Assembly (NCBI GenBank): GCA_963691715.1
Contig: OY829281.1
Coordinates: 3,172,852-3,236,851, forward strand
Length of the DNA: 64,000 nt
Direction of reading: 5' to 3'
From: HXMU1420-13 sp963691715
Lineage (GTDB): Bacteria > Bacteroidota > Rhodothermia > Balneolales > Balneolaceae
A program made the translations under genes and the position numbers. The notes below the pieces were generated by a model. That model was given only the letters and a program-made list of their open reading frames with translations, made no database searches and had not been told where the DNA came from. Positions 52,208-61,993 of the stretch are shown here, in pieces; the stretch's first letter is position 1; the number at the start of each line of letters is the position of its first letter.

Positions 52208-55200
52208 GTGCAAACAGAATTAGCCCGTGCTCAAGCATTGTTAAATAAAAAGCAACCAAATCCTGATAAGGCAATTAAAATATTGCAACGTTTATTGAAG
52301 AGGTATACATCTTCGTGGGCGATTTATCATTATTTGGGAGTAGCACTATTGCAAAAATCTGAATATTCGAAGGCCTTACGTTATTTACAGAATGCTTTAA
52401 AAAACGGCTCAAATCAACCAGAAACATTCCATTTAACGTCTGTTGCATACCTACATCTAGAGCAATTTAATGAAGCGATCTTATATGCTAAACAAGCCGT
52501 TGAACTAAAAAATGATTTTCTAGAAGCATGGATTAACTTAGGCGCTGCTTATCGAGCAACTGCAGATTTAGAAAAAGCTTTACAAGCCTTTTCAAAAGCA
52601 AATCAGATAGATCCCAAAAATTCAGGCATAGCTTATAGAATAGGCTCCATATACTTCGATCAGGGTGATTTGAGAAAAGCAATGGAATTGTATGAAATAA
52701 CTGTAAAGATGGAACCCAAATTTATTGAAGCATACTTAGGTCAGGCTCTAATCCATCTTAAATTACAGAAGTATGAAGAAGCGGTATCTATTATCAATGA
52801 AGCTTTGAAAGTAAAACCAAATCATAAATTGGCTCTTATCCAATTAGCAGTAGCGTACAAGGATTGGGGAAAATATGCTGAAGCGATTAGACTCAATGAG
52901 CAATTACTCCAAAAAACGCCCAAAGATGGTCGCTTGAGAATTAATTACGCATTGTGTCTATTAGAAGTTGGTAGATTTAATGAGGCGGAAAAACATTACA
53001 TGAGGGCATTGAAAGATTCTCCCGATGCCCCAGAATCACTTTCAAATTATTTAATGGGAATCCATTACAATCCTGAAAGAACTAAAAAGGAAATTTTTGA
53101 CGCTCACTTACTTTGGGATGAATATTTTGCACCCGAAGTACGCAATGAACGGCCAAAACCAAAAAACATAGATAGAAATAAAAAGCTTAAAATAGGCTTT
53201 ATTTCTGGTGGGTTTAGAAAACATCCAGTGGGTTGGATGATTACTAGAGCTATAGAATCTTTGCCAAAAGATCAATTTGAATTATATGGCTACAACACTC
53301 ACTCGATGTACGATAGTTTATCAATGCGTATCAAAAAAAGGTGTGATAAATGGATCTCGGTAATCGGTTACAATGATCATATTGTTGCTAAATTAATTAA
53401 AGAAGATGAGATTGATATACTGGTTGAACTTTCTGGCCACTCTGCGTTTAATCGACTAAAAACGGTAGCTCTCGAACCAGCACCAATTACTATAAAATGG
53501 GTGGGTGGCTTATTTAATACCACTGGATTACAAAGTGTCGACTATCTATTAACAGATCATTACGAATCTCCTGAAGGCGACGAACCATACTACACCGAGA
53601 AATTAGTGCGTATGCCTGATGATTATGTGTGTTATGAACCCCCAGAATACTATATAAATGTGGGCCCATTACCCGCAAAGTATAACAAGTATATCACCTT
53701 TGGATGTTTTAATAATCCTACAAAATTAAATAATCAACTTATTGAACAGTGGGCCGAAATTCTAAAATTGGTACCCAATAGCAAACTTTTCTTAAAAAGT
53801 AAGCAGTATAGTACCCAAGGTTTCGTTGATCATATTCTTGCTATGTTTTCGAAACATGAGATTGGAAACGACAGAATTTTATTCGAAGGGTATGCCTTAC
53901 ATGAAGATTTACTAGCATCCTACAATCAAATTGATATTGCCTTAGACCCATGGCCCTATTCTGGTGGATTAACGACATGTGAAGCTTTGTGGATGGGTGT
54001 GCCAGTGGTTACCTGTTCAGGCCCAACCTTTGCTGGTCGCCATTCAGTAACCCATTTGCATAATTCGGGTAACCGTGATTGGATCACAAAATCCTGGGAT
54101 GAATACAAAGCAAAGGTGGTTGAACTAGCTACCGATATTAATCACCTTGAAATCATAAGGGCTGGGTTAAGACAAAAACTGTTGGAATCTCCGCTATGCA
54201 ATGGAGCACAATTTGGGGCACATTTAAGTATAGCTTTTAGAGAAATGTGGAATCAACGTGTTACTGGATATGAGAATAATTTAAAGGAAGGTGAATGGCA
54301 ACATCATATCAATATAAAAGCTTTATCCAATGAAAAACTTGATGAGTTCTACCTGTCACACCATATTCCAAAAGAGCCGGCTTTTATTCTAGATTACAAT
54401 GAATTTCAATATTCAGACCAAGTTATTCTCGCCTTACCAAAAGATTTAAATAATCTTACCCATTATAATCTGGTGGAAAAAGGAAATCCAAACAACAGCC
54501 TCGAACCTATTTTAGCAAGTATCTTAGATGAAGGCGATAGTGTAATCGAGGTTGGTAGTGGATATGGAACCTGTACTGTTGCATTAGCTGAAAAGGTAGG
54601 AGCATCAGGCACAGTAATTGGCTTTGAACCTAATAGCGAGATAAGCACTTATCTAAAAGAGACCAAGCGAATTAATAACCTGCATCAAATTCAAATCATT
54701 GAGCAGGCTGCTTCTGATGAAATAGATTATTCTTTGTTAAAACTTGGAAGTATAGAAGAACATGCAGTAGTAGATAAAAATAAAGGAACTCTGTTGATTG
54801 ATACCACAACTATTGATTCAGTAGTTGAATGCAATACTATTAAAACTGCAAAACTAGTAATACTTGATACGTTTGGAACATGGAAAGAGATTTTGGCGGG
54901 AGCCAAAGATCTTATTAATAATGTACAACCAATAATATGTATTGGTAATAACAACAAGCTAGATCATACTACATTGAATATCCTAAAAGATAATGAGTAT
55001 CAATTTTTTGAATTCATCGAAGAAGTAGGGGTATTGTCTAAGCTTGAAGAAGGAAATATTTCTTCTGCAAAATGGTTGTTTGCATTAACAGATGAGTGGA
55101 CAAAAAAACTAGAATCACAGGGTTTCATTTTTACGAACAATCCCTGCAATCTACCACTAACTTTAAATTATCTAGATTCAGTTCAATACCAATTGTGGGC

Positions 55201-56890
55201 ACAGTCTTTTAAATCAGATTGGATACAAAAGCCTGAAGGCGAAGCTGAAGATAAATATTTTAGAGCACTTAATATTTTATGGGAGGTTGATCAAAATATT
55301 AAACTAACCCCATCACAAAAGGCGGTATTATCGGTGGAAGCAGCATCTTCTCTCCTTGACTTGTATACTGCAAATCCCCAAAATATACCAGTTGTTTGTT
55401 CACTGAGTAGAGCATTTAGAAATATTGGTAAACAACAAGATGCAGCAAGTATTCTTAAAAATGGGTTTCAACAAATGATAGCTGCTCAAGGCGAAATGGA
55501 TCTTAGCTTACCATTTTTATTGCCTTTAAAAGAACAGGAAAAAGGGAGAATACGAAGTAATCCCATCAATTGGCTAAAAGTAAAACTTGCAGAAGCATGG
55601 TTATTACAACAAAAAGATTCCACCTTTTTTCTGGAAGCAAAGGAAGTTAAACTGCTAAAACAATTAAATGGAAATCCAGATGCATTACCAAGCATAATGA
55701 CTATCGCTGATGAGTTATTGTCGAATGGTGCAATTCCTATTACATCGCCCCCCACATTTAAACCGGCGGGTAAATTTATTCATATAGTTTTTAATCATGT
55801 ATACGCTCAAACATTGAATGATTTACTTGTCCATACAAACAATAAATCAGATCAACAGCATTATCTGCTTCTCGAAAAACATACTGCTATCCAAGGGTAT
55901 TATGCCGATTGTAGTAACAATGCAAATGTTGAGGTATTTGATAAACGCCATGATTTAGAGCGTATTAAACGCATATGTTTAGAAAGCGATGTAGATGCAG
56001 TATTCTTTCATGGTATTTTCTTAGACTGGCAAAGAACATTAGTAAAACATATTGGAATCAAAAAACACGTTAATTGGATAGTTTGGGGCGGTGATCTATA
56101 TAATCCAATCAAATATGGCCAACCTTCACGATATATTAATGGTTTTATTGATGCTATCCATACCATTGCAGATGGTGATATCAAACTTTTTAAAGATACT
56201 TATGGAGAGAAACAAACTTATGAATTTGGATATTTATACCCTGGGTTATATGGCGAGAATATAAGATTAACCAAAAAACAAGATCCCCCCTTGATTATTG
56301 TCGGTAATTCTGGTGATAAAGAAAATAGGCATTTAGAAGTATTGGATATATTATCGAAAAAATCAGATATCACTTCTTATCGTATTCTTCTTCCAGTTGC
56401 TTATAACCTACAAAAAGAATATGAAAATGAATTGATTCAAGGGATAAAAAAACTAGGACTCGAAAGCATTGTAAAAATGCATAAAGAATTTATACAGCCA
56501 GATAAGTATATAGAAATTATGAGCTCTGCAACCTTTTTTATTGCAGCTCATAATAGACAGCAAGCTATAGGTAATACGCTTGGATCTATATATGGAGGTA
56601 ATAAAACCTTTATGAGGAAAAACATTATCCTTCATGGGAAAAAGAGGGAAAATCCAGGTTGGACACTATTACAAGAGTACGGGTTAGAAATTCATGATTA
56701 TGAGCTGTTGAAATCGGTTAGCGCATTAAGTGAATTACCAGAAGTATCAGAACAGCAGAGGGTCAATCATCAGCATATTATAGAGAATGAGTTTGGTATT
56801 GAAAAACGCTCCGATCAACTCATTAAGTCATGTAAACAAATTTTAGAAACATTGCGGACTAAACAACCAATTCTTACAGAAACAGTGTGA
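52208..56890 (+). CDS. Giant fused TPR / GT41 O-GlcNAc-transferase-like / FkbM methyltransferase / GT56 glycosylation enzyme
   Basis: It has 1560 residues from a GTG with GGAGAA upstream. Residues 1-300 are TPRs (EAWINLGAAYRATADLEKAL). About 325-690 is a GT41 OGT/SPINDLY-type catalytic domain (KIGFISGGFRKHPVGWMITR, TFGCFNNPTKLNNQ, DPWPYSGGLTTCEALWMGVP). About 760-960 is a Rossmann methyltransferase like FkbM (EVGSGYGTCTVALAEKVG). About 1020-1110 is a helical spacer. About 1187-1500 matches the WecF GT56 family (FIHIVFNHVYAQTLND, NWIVWGGDLYNP). It probably works in the cytoplasm on flagellin Ser/Thr before export. A WecE-type gene follows after 13 bases. Confidence 0.85.
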   Translation: MQTELARAQALLNKKQPNPDKAIKILQRLLKRYTSSWAIYHYLGVALLQKSEYSKALRYLQNALKNGSNQPETFHLTSVAYLHLEQFNEAILYAKQAVELKNDFLEAWINLGAAYRATADLEKALQAFSKANQIDPKNSGIAYRIGSIYFDQGDLRKAMELYEITVKMEPKFIEAYLGQALIHLKLQKYEEAVSIINEALKVKPNHKLALIQLAVAYKDWGKYAEAIRLNEQLLQKTPKDGRLRINYALCLLEVGRFNEAEKHYMRALKDSPDAPESLSNYLMGIHYNPERTKKEIFDAHLLWDEYFAPEVRNERPKPKNIDRNKKLKIGFISGGFRKHPVGWMITRAIESLPKDQFELYGYNTHSMYDSLSMRIKKRCDKWISVIGYNDHIVAKLIKEDEIDILVELSGHSAFNRLKTVALEPAPITIKWVGGLFNTTGLQSVDYLLTDHYESPEGDEPYYTEKLVRMPDDYVCYEPPEYYINVGPLPAKYNKYITFGCFNNPTKLNNQLIEQWAEILKLVPNSKLFLKSKQYSTQGFVDHILAMFSKHEIGNDRILFEGYALHEDLLASYNQIDIALDPWPYSGGLTTCEALWMGVPVVTCSGPTFAGRHSVTHLHNSGNRDWITKSWDEYKAKVVELATDINHLEIIRAGLRQKLLESPLCNGAQFGAHLSIAFREMWNQRVTGYENNLKEGEWQHHINIKALSNEKLDEFYLSHHIPKEPAFILDYNEFQYSDQVILALPKDLNNLTHYNLVEKGNPNNSLEPILASILDEGDSVIEVGSGYGTCTVALAEKVGASGTVIGFEPNSEISTYLKETKRINNLHQIQIIEQAASDEIDYSLLKLGSIEEHAVVDKNKGTLLIDTTTIDSVVECNTIKTAKLVILDTFGTWKEILAGAKDLINNVQPIICIGNNNKLDHTTLNILKDNEYQFFEFIEEVGVLSKLEEGNISSAKWLFALTDEWTKKLESQGFIFTNNPCNLPLTLNYLDSVQYQLWAQSFKSDWIQKPEGEAEDKYFRALNILWEVDQNIKLTPSQKAVLSVEAASSLLDLYTANPQNIPVVCSLSRAFRNIGKQQDAASILKNGFQQMIAAQGEMDLSLPFLLPLKEQEKGRIRSNPINWLKVKLAEAWLLQQKDSTFFLEAKEVKLLKQLNGNPDALPSIMTIADELLSNGAIPITSPPTFKPAGKFIHIVFNHVYAQTLNDLLVHTNNKSDQQHYLLLEKHTAIQGYYADCSNNANVEVFDKRHDLERIKRICLESDVDAVFFHGIFLDWQRTLVKHIGIKKHVNWIVWGGDLYNPIKYGQPSRYINGFIDAIHTIADGDIKLFKDTYGEKQTYEFGYLYPGLYGENIRLTKKQDPPLIIVGNSGDKENRHLEVLDILSKKSDITSYRILLPVAYNLQKEYENELIQGIKKLGLESIVKMHKEFIQPDKYIEIMSSATFFIAAHNRQQAIGNTLGSIYGGNKTFMRKNIILHGKKRENPGWTLLQEYGLEIHDYELLKSVSALSELPEVSEQQRVNHQHIIENEFGIEKRSDQLIKSCKQILETLRTKQPILTETV

Positions 56891-56903
56891 ACATGGAGGG
56901 AGT

Positions 56904-58121
56904 ATGCAACCGATAGATATACCATTTAACAAACCATTTATAACTGGAAACGAACTTGAATATATCAAAGATGCCGTGGATTATGGGCATATAAGTGGAA
57001 ATGGAAAATATACTAAGCTAACGCAACAGTTTTTTGAAAGGCAATTTGGTTTTAAAAAATGTTTGTTAACTACTTCATGTACCGATGCACTTGAAATGTG
57101 TGCCATTTTATTGGATATCAAACCAGGAGATGAGGTGATTATGCCTTCATATACTTTTGTGAGCACAGCTAATGCATTTGAATTAAGAGGGGCAACTATA
57201 CGATTTGCAGATTCTAGATTAGATCATCCAGGAATCGATGAACAATCAATCAAAGCATTAATCACAAAAAAAACAAAAGCCATCATAGTAGTTCATTATG
57301 CGGGTGTTGCCTGTGATATGGATACCATTATTGATCTTGCGGATGAATACGGATTGTATGTTGTTGAAGATGCTGCACAAGCAATTAACAGCTACTATAC
57401 CCATCGTGATGGATCGGTGAGCCCTCTAGGATCGATAGGCCACTTTGGTACCTTTTCTTTCCATGAAACAAAAAATATAATCGCGGGAGAGGGAGGCATG
57501 TTGACAATTAATGCCGAAGAATTCTTTGAACGTGCAGAAATTATATGGGAGAAAGGAACAAACCGAACGGCCTTTTTTAGAGGTGAGGTAGATAAGTATG
57601 GGTGGGTTGATATTGGATCTTCATTTCTTCCATCTGAGTTAAATGCGGCTTTTTTGTATGCCCAGCTCAGTAATTTGATACGAATTCAACAAAAAAGAAT
57701 GTCGATTTGGAATAAGTATCATAAAGAACTATCAGAGACTTGTAAACGATTAAATATCGACCAACCCATAATTCCACACTATGCGTCCAATAATGGACAT
57801 ATGTATTACTTAGTATGTAAAACGGAAGCACAAAGGAATAATCTGATTGCACATTTAAACGATTTAGGAATCCATTCTGTATTTCATTATAAATCGTTAC
57901 ATATGTCTGAATATTTTTTGGAAAAACATGATGGTCGTGTTCTATCGAATACAGACAGGTATAGCGACCATTTGGTACGATTACCATTTTATTATGAACT
58001 TAGTACAGAAGACCAAGATATTGTCATTGATGCCGTACATAGTTTTGGAGGTCGGCGTCAACGTCTATTTAAAAAGGATTGGCAAAAAGCTGTAGTGAAT
58101 ACGCATGCTGCTACTGCATAA
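56904..58121 (+). CDS. wecE: WecE/RffA-type dTDP-4-amino-4,6-dideoxyhexose transaminase
   Basis: It has 405 residues, a DegT/DnrJ/EryC1 aminotransferase. IPFNKPFITGNELEYIKDAV, HISGNGKYTKLTQQFFERQF and LLTTSCTDALEMCAILLDI are very WecE-like. The PLP Lys is expected in FGTFSFHETKNIIAGEGG (K in HETKN). WecE converts dTDP-4-keto-6-deoxyglucose to dTDP-fucosamine (Fuc4N), the precursor used by WecF-type GT56 enzymes, which matches the last domain of the gene before it. SD is GGAGG. No acetyltransferase (WecD) is present in the window. Confidence 0.9.
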   Translation: MQPIDIPFNKPFITGNELEYIKDAVDYGHISGNGKYTKLTQQFFERQFGFKKCLLTTSCTDALEMCAILLDIKPGDEVIMPSYTFVSTANAFELRGATIRFADSRLDHPGIDEQSIKALITKKTKAIIVVHYAGVACDMDTIIDLADEYGLYVVEDAAQAINSYYTHRDGSVSPLGSIGHFGTFSFHETKNIIAGEGGMLTINAEEFFERAEIIWEKGTNRTAFFRGEVDKYGWVDIGSSFLPSELNAAFLYAQLSNLIRIQQKRMSIWNKYHKELSETCKRLNIDQPIIPHYASNNGHMYYLVCKTEAQRNNLIAHLNDLGIHSVFHYKSLHMSEYFLEKHDGRVLSNTDRYSDHLVRLPFYYELSTEDQDIVIDAVHSFGGRRQRLFKKDWQKAVVNTHAATA

Positions 58122-58194
58122 AAAGAAACTGCGAAAGCAGAACTGGGAGATCGGATTTCCGATTTCACCTTTTAGTTAAATACGATGCTTGAAT

Positions 58195-58228
58195 CGCCTT
58201 GATATGGAAATATCGAGGCGTTTTTTTT
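58195..58228 (+). terminator. Terminator after wecE
   Basis: CGCCTTGATAT pairs with ATATCGAGGCG (one mismatch) around GGAA, followed by eight T. Upstream, two further hairpins (CTGC-GAAA-GCAG at 58129-58140 and ATCGGA-TT-TCCGAT at 58150-58163) follow the stop codon. The rest of 58122-58525 holds only the promoter of the first flagellin. Confidence 0.85.
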
Positions 58229-58431
58229 GCCCTTATTTAATGGTTAGAGTTAAGGTTTTTCTTTAAAAATTTTCCACTCTCAAAAAAAGCCAAAATTCAC
58301 ACAAAAAAATGAATTTATTTTCTCCATTCTTTTTTTTGAATCCAAAAAATTGCAAAAATCGACTTCTATAGTACAAATAACGGACTATTTGTAGTGTTAA
58401 AAAAACTAAAGAAAAAATTTAAGTCTATGAT

Positions 58432-58458
58432 TTAAGATGCGTTGTTTCCGTGCGATAA
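58432..58458 (+). promoter_or_regulatory. FliA-type promoter, flagellin 1
   Basis: TTAAG, 16 bases, CGATAA (within GTGCGATAA). The same boxes and spacing recur before flagellins 2, 4 and 5. Confidence 0.8.
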
Positions 58459-58525
58459 TAATATCAACTGACTATTTGGACAACTAACTATATAAAAAGA
58501 AACAAAACTATATTGGTGAATAATT

Positions 58526-59485
58526 ATGGCAAGCTTTGGAGATTTAAATCGAGTAGGTACGAACGTACAATCGATAGATGCACAACTATCTCTTAATAGA
58601 ATAAATCGCGATTTAGCTAATAGTCGCGAAAGATTAACAACTGGAAGTAATATCAATCGAGCTGAAGATAATGCTGCTGGTTATTCCATAGCAACAAAAC
58701 TAAAAAGTAGAGTTGCAGGTTTAGAACAGTCTCTTCAAAATGTAGGTGACGCAAAGTCGGTTCTCGACATTGCTGAGTCTAGTTTCGATATTGTAATGGA
58801 TAGTTTAATCGAAATGAAAGCCTTAGCTACACAAGCATCCAATGATACCTTAGGTAGTACTGAAAGAGGCTATATTGGCGATCAAATTGAGGCAATTGGA
58901 TTAGATATAAATGAAATTTCTAATCAAACAATCTATCAAGATCAGAATCTTTTAAATGGAGTTGACAACTCAGGAAATCTACAGCTTACATTCCAAACAG
59001 GTGAACGTCAACAAGATATCATAATAGCAACGATTAACGCCGTAAATATCGGTGAACTGTTCACAACAGGCGGAGTAGATACTAATTTAGGAGCAACGGC
59101 TACGGCTGGTGGTGGCGCTGGTGCAGGTGCAGCAATTGTTGTGACTGCAGCTACGGCTTCAAGTCAAGGAGTCTTTACGTTCGCTACAACAGCAACTAGA
59201 GCTGATTACAATTCTTTTATCAGTGTTGTTGATAGTGCCATAGACATAATGGCAGAAAATGTTAACACTATTGGAATTACTCAATCTTCGTTATCTCTCA
59301 GAGAAGAAACTTTGTCTGAATCTATTTCGGCTAATGAATCAGCAAAAAGTAGGATATTAGATACCGATTTTGCAAAAGAACAAGCTGAATCAGTAAGACT
59401 ACAAATTTTACAACAAACTGCGACTTCTGCTTTAGCTCAAGCCAATAATGGGCCCCAAGCAGTACTTGGTTTCTTAGGACAATAA
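58526..59485 (+). CDS. fliC: Flagellin 1
   Basis: It has 319 residues. N-terminal D0/D1 has VQSIDAQLSLNRINRDLANS and LTTGSNINRAEDNAAGYSIA. C-terminal D1/D0 has SAKSRILDTDFAKEQAESVR and LQILQQTATSALAQANNGPQ. The variable centre is short and rich in G, A and T (LGATATAGGGAGAGAAIVV). It differs from the other copies in its end (LGFLGQ). It forms the filament and is the probable substrate of the neighbouring glycosylation enzyme. Confidence 0.96.
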   Translation: MASFGDLNRVGTNVQSIDAQLSLNRINRDLANSRERLTTGSNINRAEDNAAGYSIATKLKSRVAGLEQSLQNVGDAKSVLDIAESSFDIVMDSLIEMKALATQASNDTLGSTERGYIGDQIEAIGLDINEISNQTIYQDQNLLNGVDNSGNLQLTFQTGERQQDIIIATINAVNIGELFTTGGVDTNLGATATAGGGAGAGAAIVVTAATASSQGVFTFATTATRADYNSFISVVDSAIDIMAENVNTIGITQSSLSLREETLSESISANESAKSRILDTDFAKEQAESVRLQILQQTATSALAQANNGPQAVLGFLGQ

Positions 59486-59511
59486 TTCAAGCAACGTAGA
59501 CTAGAAAACAT

Positions 59512-59545
59512 CCATACTCTCCCTTGATAGGGAGGTATGGTTTTT
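59512..59545 (+). terminator. Terminator after flagellin 1
   Basis: CCATACTCTCCC and GGGAGGTATGG form a strong hairpin around TTGATA, followed by TTTTT. Confidence 0.85.
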
Positions 59546-59715
59546 CTGGGTTAAAAAAACAGCGAATCGTTCTTTTATTATAAAACCACGAACAGTTTCT
59601 AATGCATTAAAACTTATTAATGCTAAGAATTGAAAAAGAAAAGCATATCAAGTAATTGTTAATATTAATTTAATTCAATTAATATCTACTAAAGAAATTA
59701 AAATATCACGCATTT

Positions 59716-59741
59716 AAGATCATAATCCTTGCCTCGATAAT
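59716..59741 (+). promoter_or_regulatory. FliA-type promoter, flagellin 2
   Basis: TAAG, 16 bases (ATCATAATCCTTGCCT), CGATAA, about 50 bases upstream of the ATG. The rest of the 306-base gap before it is AT-rich with no gene. Confidence 0.8.
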
Positions 59742-59791
59742 TATTTTACCAAAGCAATGTATTTAGAATTCTAAAAACAAGAGGTGAAATA

Positions 59792-60742
59792 ATGGCAAGT
59801 TTTGGAGATCTGAACAGGGTAAACACAAATGTGCAGTCGTTAGATGCACAGCTGTCCCTGAACAGAGTAAATCGTGATCTCGCCAACTCTAGAGAGAGAT
59901 TAACGACTGGTCTACAAATAAATAAAGCCGAAGATAATGCGGCAGGATATTCCATATCCACAAAGTTAAAAAGTCGAGTTGCAGGATTAGAACAATCACT
60001 ACAAAATGTAGGAGATGCTAAATCGGTACTCGATATTACTGAATCAAGCTTCGATATTGTAATGGATAGCTTGATTGAGATGAAAAGCCTAGCTACACAG
60101 GCTGCAAATGGAACATTAGGCGCTACCGAGCGTGGATATATTGGCGATCAAATCGAAGCAATCGGTGCCGATATTAATGAAATTGCAAACCAAACAGTAT
60201 ATCAAGGTACTGAACTCCTGAATGGTACAGATAACTCGGGTAGCTTAACATTAACATTCCAAACAGGAGAACGTACCACTGATACATTAACTTCCTCAAT
60301 AAGTGCAGTTAATGTTGGAGAGTTATTTGCTGCTTCCGGAGATGCTTCTCTCGGAGCTACAACTACAGCTGGTGGTGGTGTTGCTGATGGTGGAGCAATC
60401 ACAGTTACTGCAGCTACAGCGAGTACTCAAGGTACTTTTACATTTGCTACAAACGCAACAGCTGCAGATTACAACGCCTTTATTAGTGCGGTTGATACAG
60501 CTATTGACACAATGGCAAGTAACGTAAATGATATTGGTATCAATCAAAAATCTCTTTCCTTGAGGGAGGATATTTTGTCCGAATCAATATCAGCTACCGA
60601 ATCAGCAAAAAGCCGAATACTTGATACAGATTTTGCTAATGAGCAATCTGAATCGATAAGGCTTCAAATTCTACAACAGACAGCAACCTCAGCATTAGCA
60701 CAAGCTAATAATGGGCCAGAGTCTGTGTTAGGATTTATTTAA
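59792..60742 (+). CDS. fliC: Flagellin 2
   Basis: It has 316 residues with the same D0/D1 ends as flagellin 1. The central region (GELFAASGDASLGATTTAGG, GVADGGAITVTAATASTQGT) is almost identical to those of flagellins 4 and 5, although the N- and C-terminal codons differ more at DNA level. It has its own ribosome site (GAGGTGA) and terminator. Confidence 0.95.
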   Translation: MASFGDLNRVNTNVQSLDAQLSLNRVNRDLANSRERLTTGLQINKAEDNAAGYSISTKLKSRVAGLEQSLQNVGDAKSVLDITESSFDIVMDSLIEMKSLATQAANGTLGATERGYIGDQIEAIGADINEIANQTVYQGTELLNGTDNSGSLTLTFQTGERTTDTLTSSISAVNVGELFAASGDASLGATTTAGGGVADGGAITVTAATASTQGTFTFATNATAADYNAFISAVDTAIDTMASNVNDIGINQKSLSLREDILSESISATESAKSRILDTDFANEQSESIRLQILQQTATSALAQANNGPESVLGFI

Positions 60743-60773
60743 ATAAAAATAACAGATACTTTGCTTTATCTAT

Positions 60774-60809
60774 GAGTCCATATCGCTTTTTAGTGATTTG
60801 GACTCAATT
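60774..60809 (+). terminator. Terminator after flagellin 2
   Basis: GAGTCCA pairs with TGGACTC around an 18-base loop, followed by ATTTT. Confidence 0.65.
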
Positions 60810-60868
60810 TTAAAAACATTAACATAAAGAAGAGAAGAATAGATTGATAAAAAATTGAAAACAAGAAA

Positions 60869-61870
60869 ATGGGTAGTTTTGGCGACATAACTAGGGTAAG
60901 TACGAATATACAGGCACTAGATGCGCAATATGCGTTAAATCGGGTAAATAGGGATCTAGTTTCTAGCAGAGACAAAATGGTTACAGGAAAAAGTATCAAT
61001 AATTCTGAAGATGATACTGCAGGGTACTCCATAGCATCAAAATTAAAAGGTAGGGTTGCCGCCTTGGATCAATCTTTACAAAATATTGGAGATGCGAAAT
61101 AAATATTAAATATTGCAGAATCTAGTTTTGATATTATAATGAATAGTTTGATTGAAATGAAAAGTTTAGCAACACAGGCTTCTAATCAAGCAATGAGTAA
61201 TGCAAACAGAGCATTGATAGGTGATCAAATCGAAGGAGTAGCAGAGGATATAAATGAAACAGCTGACCAAACAGTCTATAAAAATAAAGAACTATTAAAT
61301 GGAACAGGTTACACTGGAAGCCTTACTTTAACTTTTCAAACAGGTGAGCGTTCCGAGGATACCATAATAGCCACAATAGATGCAGTAAATATTAGTGAAT
61401 TATTTTATGGATCGGGTACTCTGCTTACTGCTGGAACCACTATTCTTGGGTCAACTTTATCCGCAGACCTAACAGCTCATGGGATAGGTATACCTCGTGG
61501 AGGAGCCGTATTAAAAGGTCTGGCTATATACTCTTCCCAAGCTACAGCTGGAACACAAGGTGTTTTTCATATTAATGATAATGCTACGGCGGCAGATTTT
61601 AATAATTTTGTAGAAGTGGTAGATATAGCTATTGATCGGTTAGCAGAAAATTTTAAATCACTTGGAATAACCCAATCTTCTTTATCTCTAAGGGAAAATA
61701 TTGTTTTCGAATCAATAATATCGAACGAATCTGCGAAAAGTAGAATATTAGATACTGATTTTGCGAAAGAACAATCAGAATCGATAAGGCTTCAAATACT
61801 ACAACAGACAGCTACCTCTGCATTAGCGCAAGCTAATAATGAATCTATAACCGTATTAGATTTTATATAA
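60869..61870 (+). pseudogene. Flagellin 3, interrupted by an in-frame stop
   Basis: One continuous frame of 334 codons is broken only by TAA at codon 78 (61100-61102), where other copies have Ser in GDAKSVLDIAESSFD. The sequence is the most divergent copy (MGSFGDITRVSTNIQALDAQ) and has a longer variable region (YGSGTLLTAGTTILGST). Its promoter box is also weakened (TGATAA instead of CGATAA). The ATG at 61139 after the stop is internal and would lack the N-terminal D0 helix needed for export and assembly. Confidence 0.9.
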
Positions 61871-61891
61871 TTGTACAAGAATATATTATAT

Positions 61892-61911
61892 AAAATTTTA
61901 TATAAATATAA
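61892..61911. repeat. AT-only perfect palindrome after flagellin 3
   Basis: TTATATAAAATTTTATATAA is self-complementary. It could be a weak bidirectional terminator or a nucleoid-protein site. Exact limits are approximate by a few bases. Confidence 0.4.
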
Positions 61912-61913
61912 AT

Positions 61914-61942
61914 TTAAGAACGCTTTTTTTTCATCGATAATG
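61914..61942 (+). promoter_or_regulatory. FliA-type promoter, flagellin 4
   Basis: TAAG, 16 bases (AACGCTTTTTTTTCAT), CGATAA, about 50 bases before the ATG. Confidence 0.8.
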
Positions 61943-61993
61943 TACGAGCATAGCAACGTATATAAATACATAAATAAAAAAAGGTGAAACAAA

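Noticed and set aside
52006..52248. 80-codon frame upstream of the large glycosylation gene
   Set aside because: No protein-like family signal, and it overlaps the GTG start that has a proper ribosome site.
58129..58163. Two hairpins with a GNRA loop after wecE as a possible riboswitch
   Set aside because: They follow a stop codon and precede a terminator, and no known aptamer core is recognisable.
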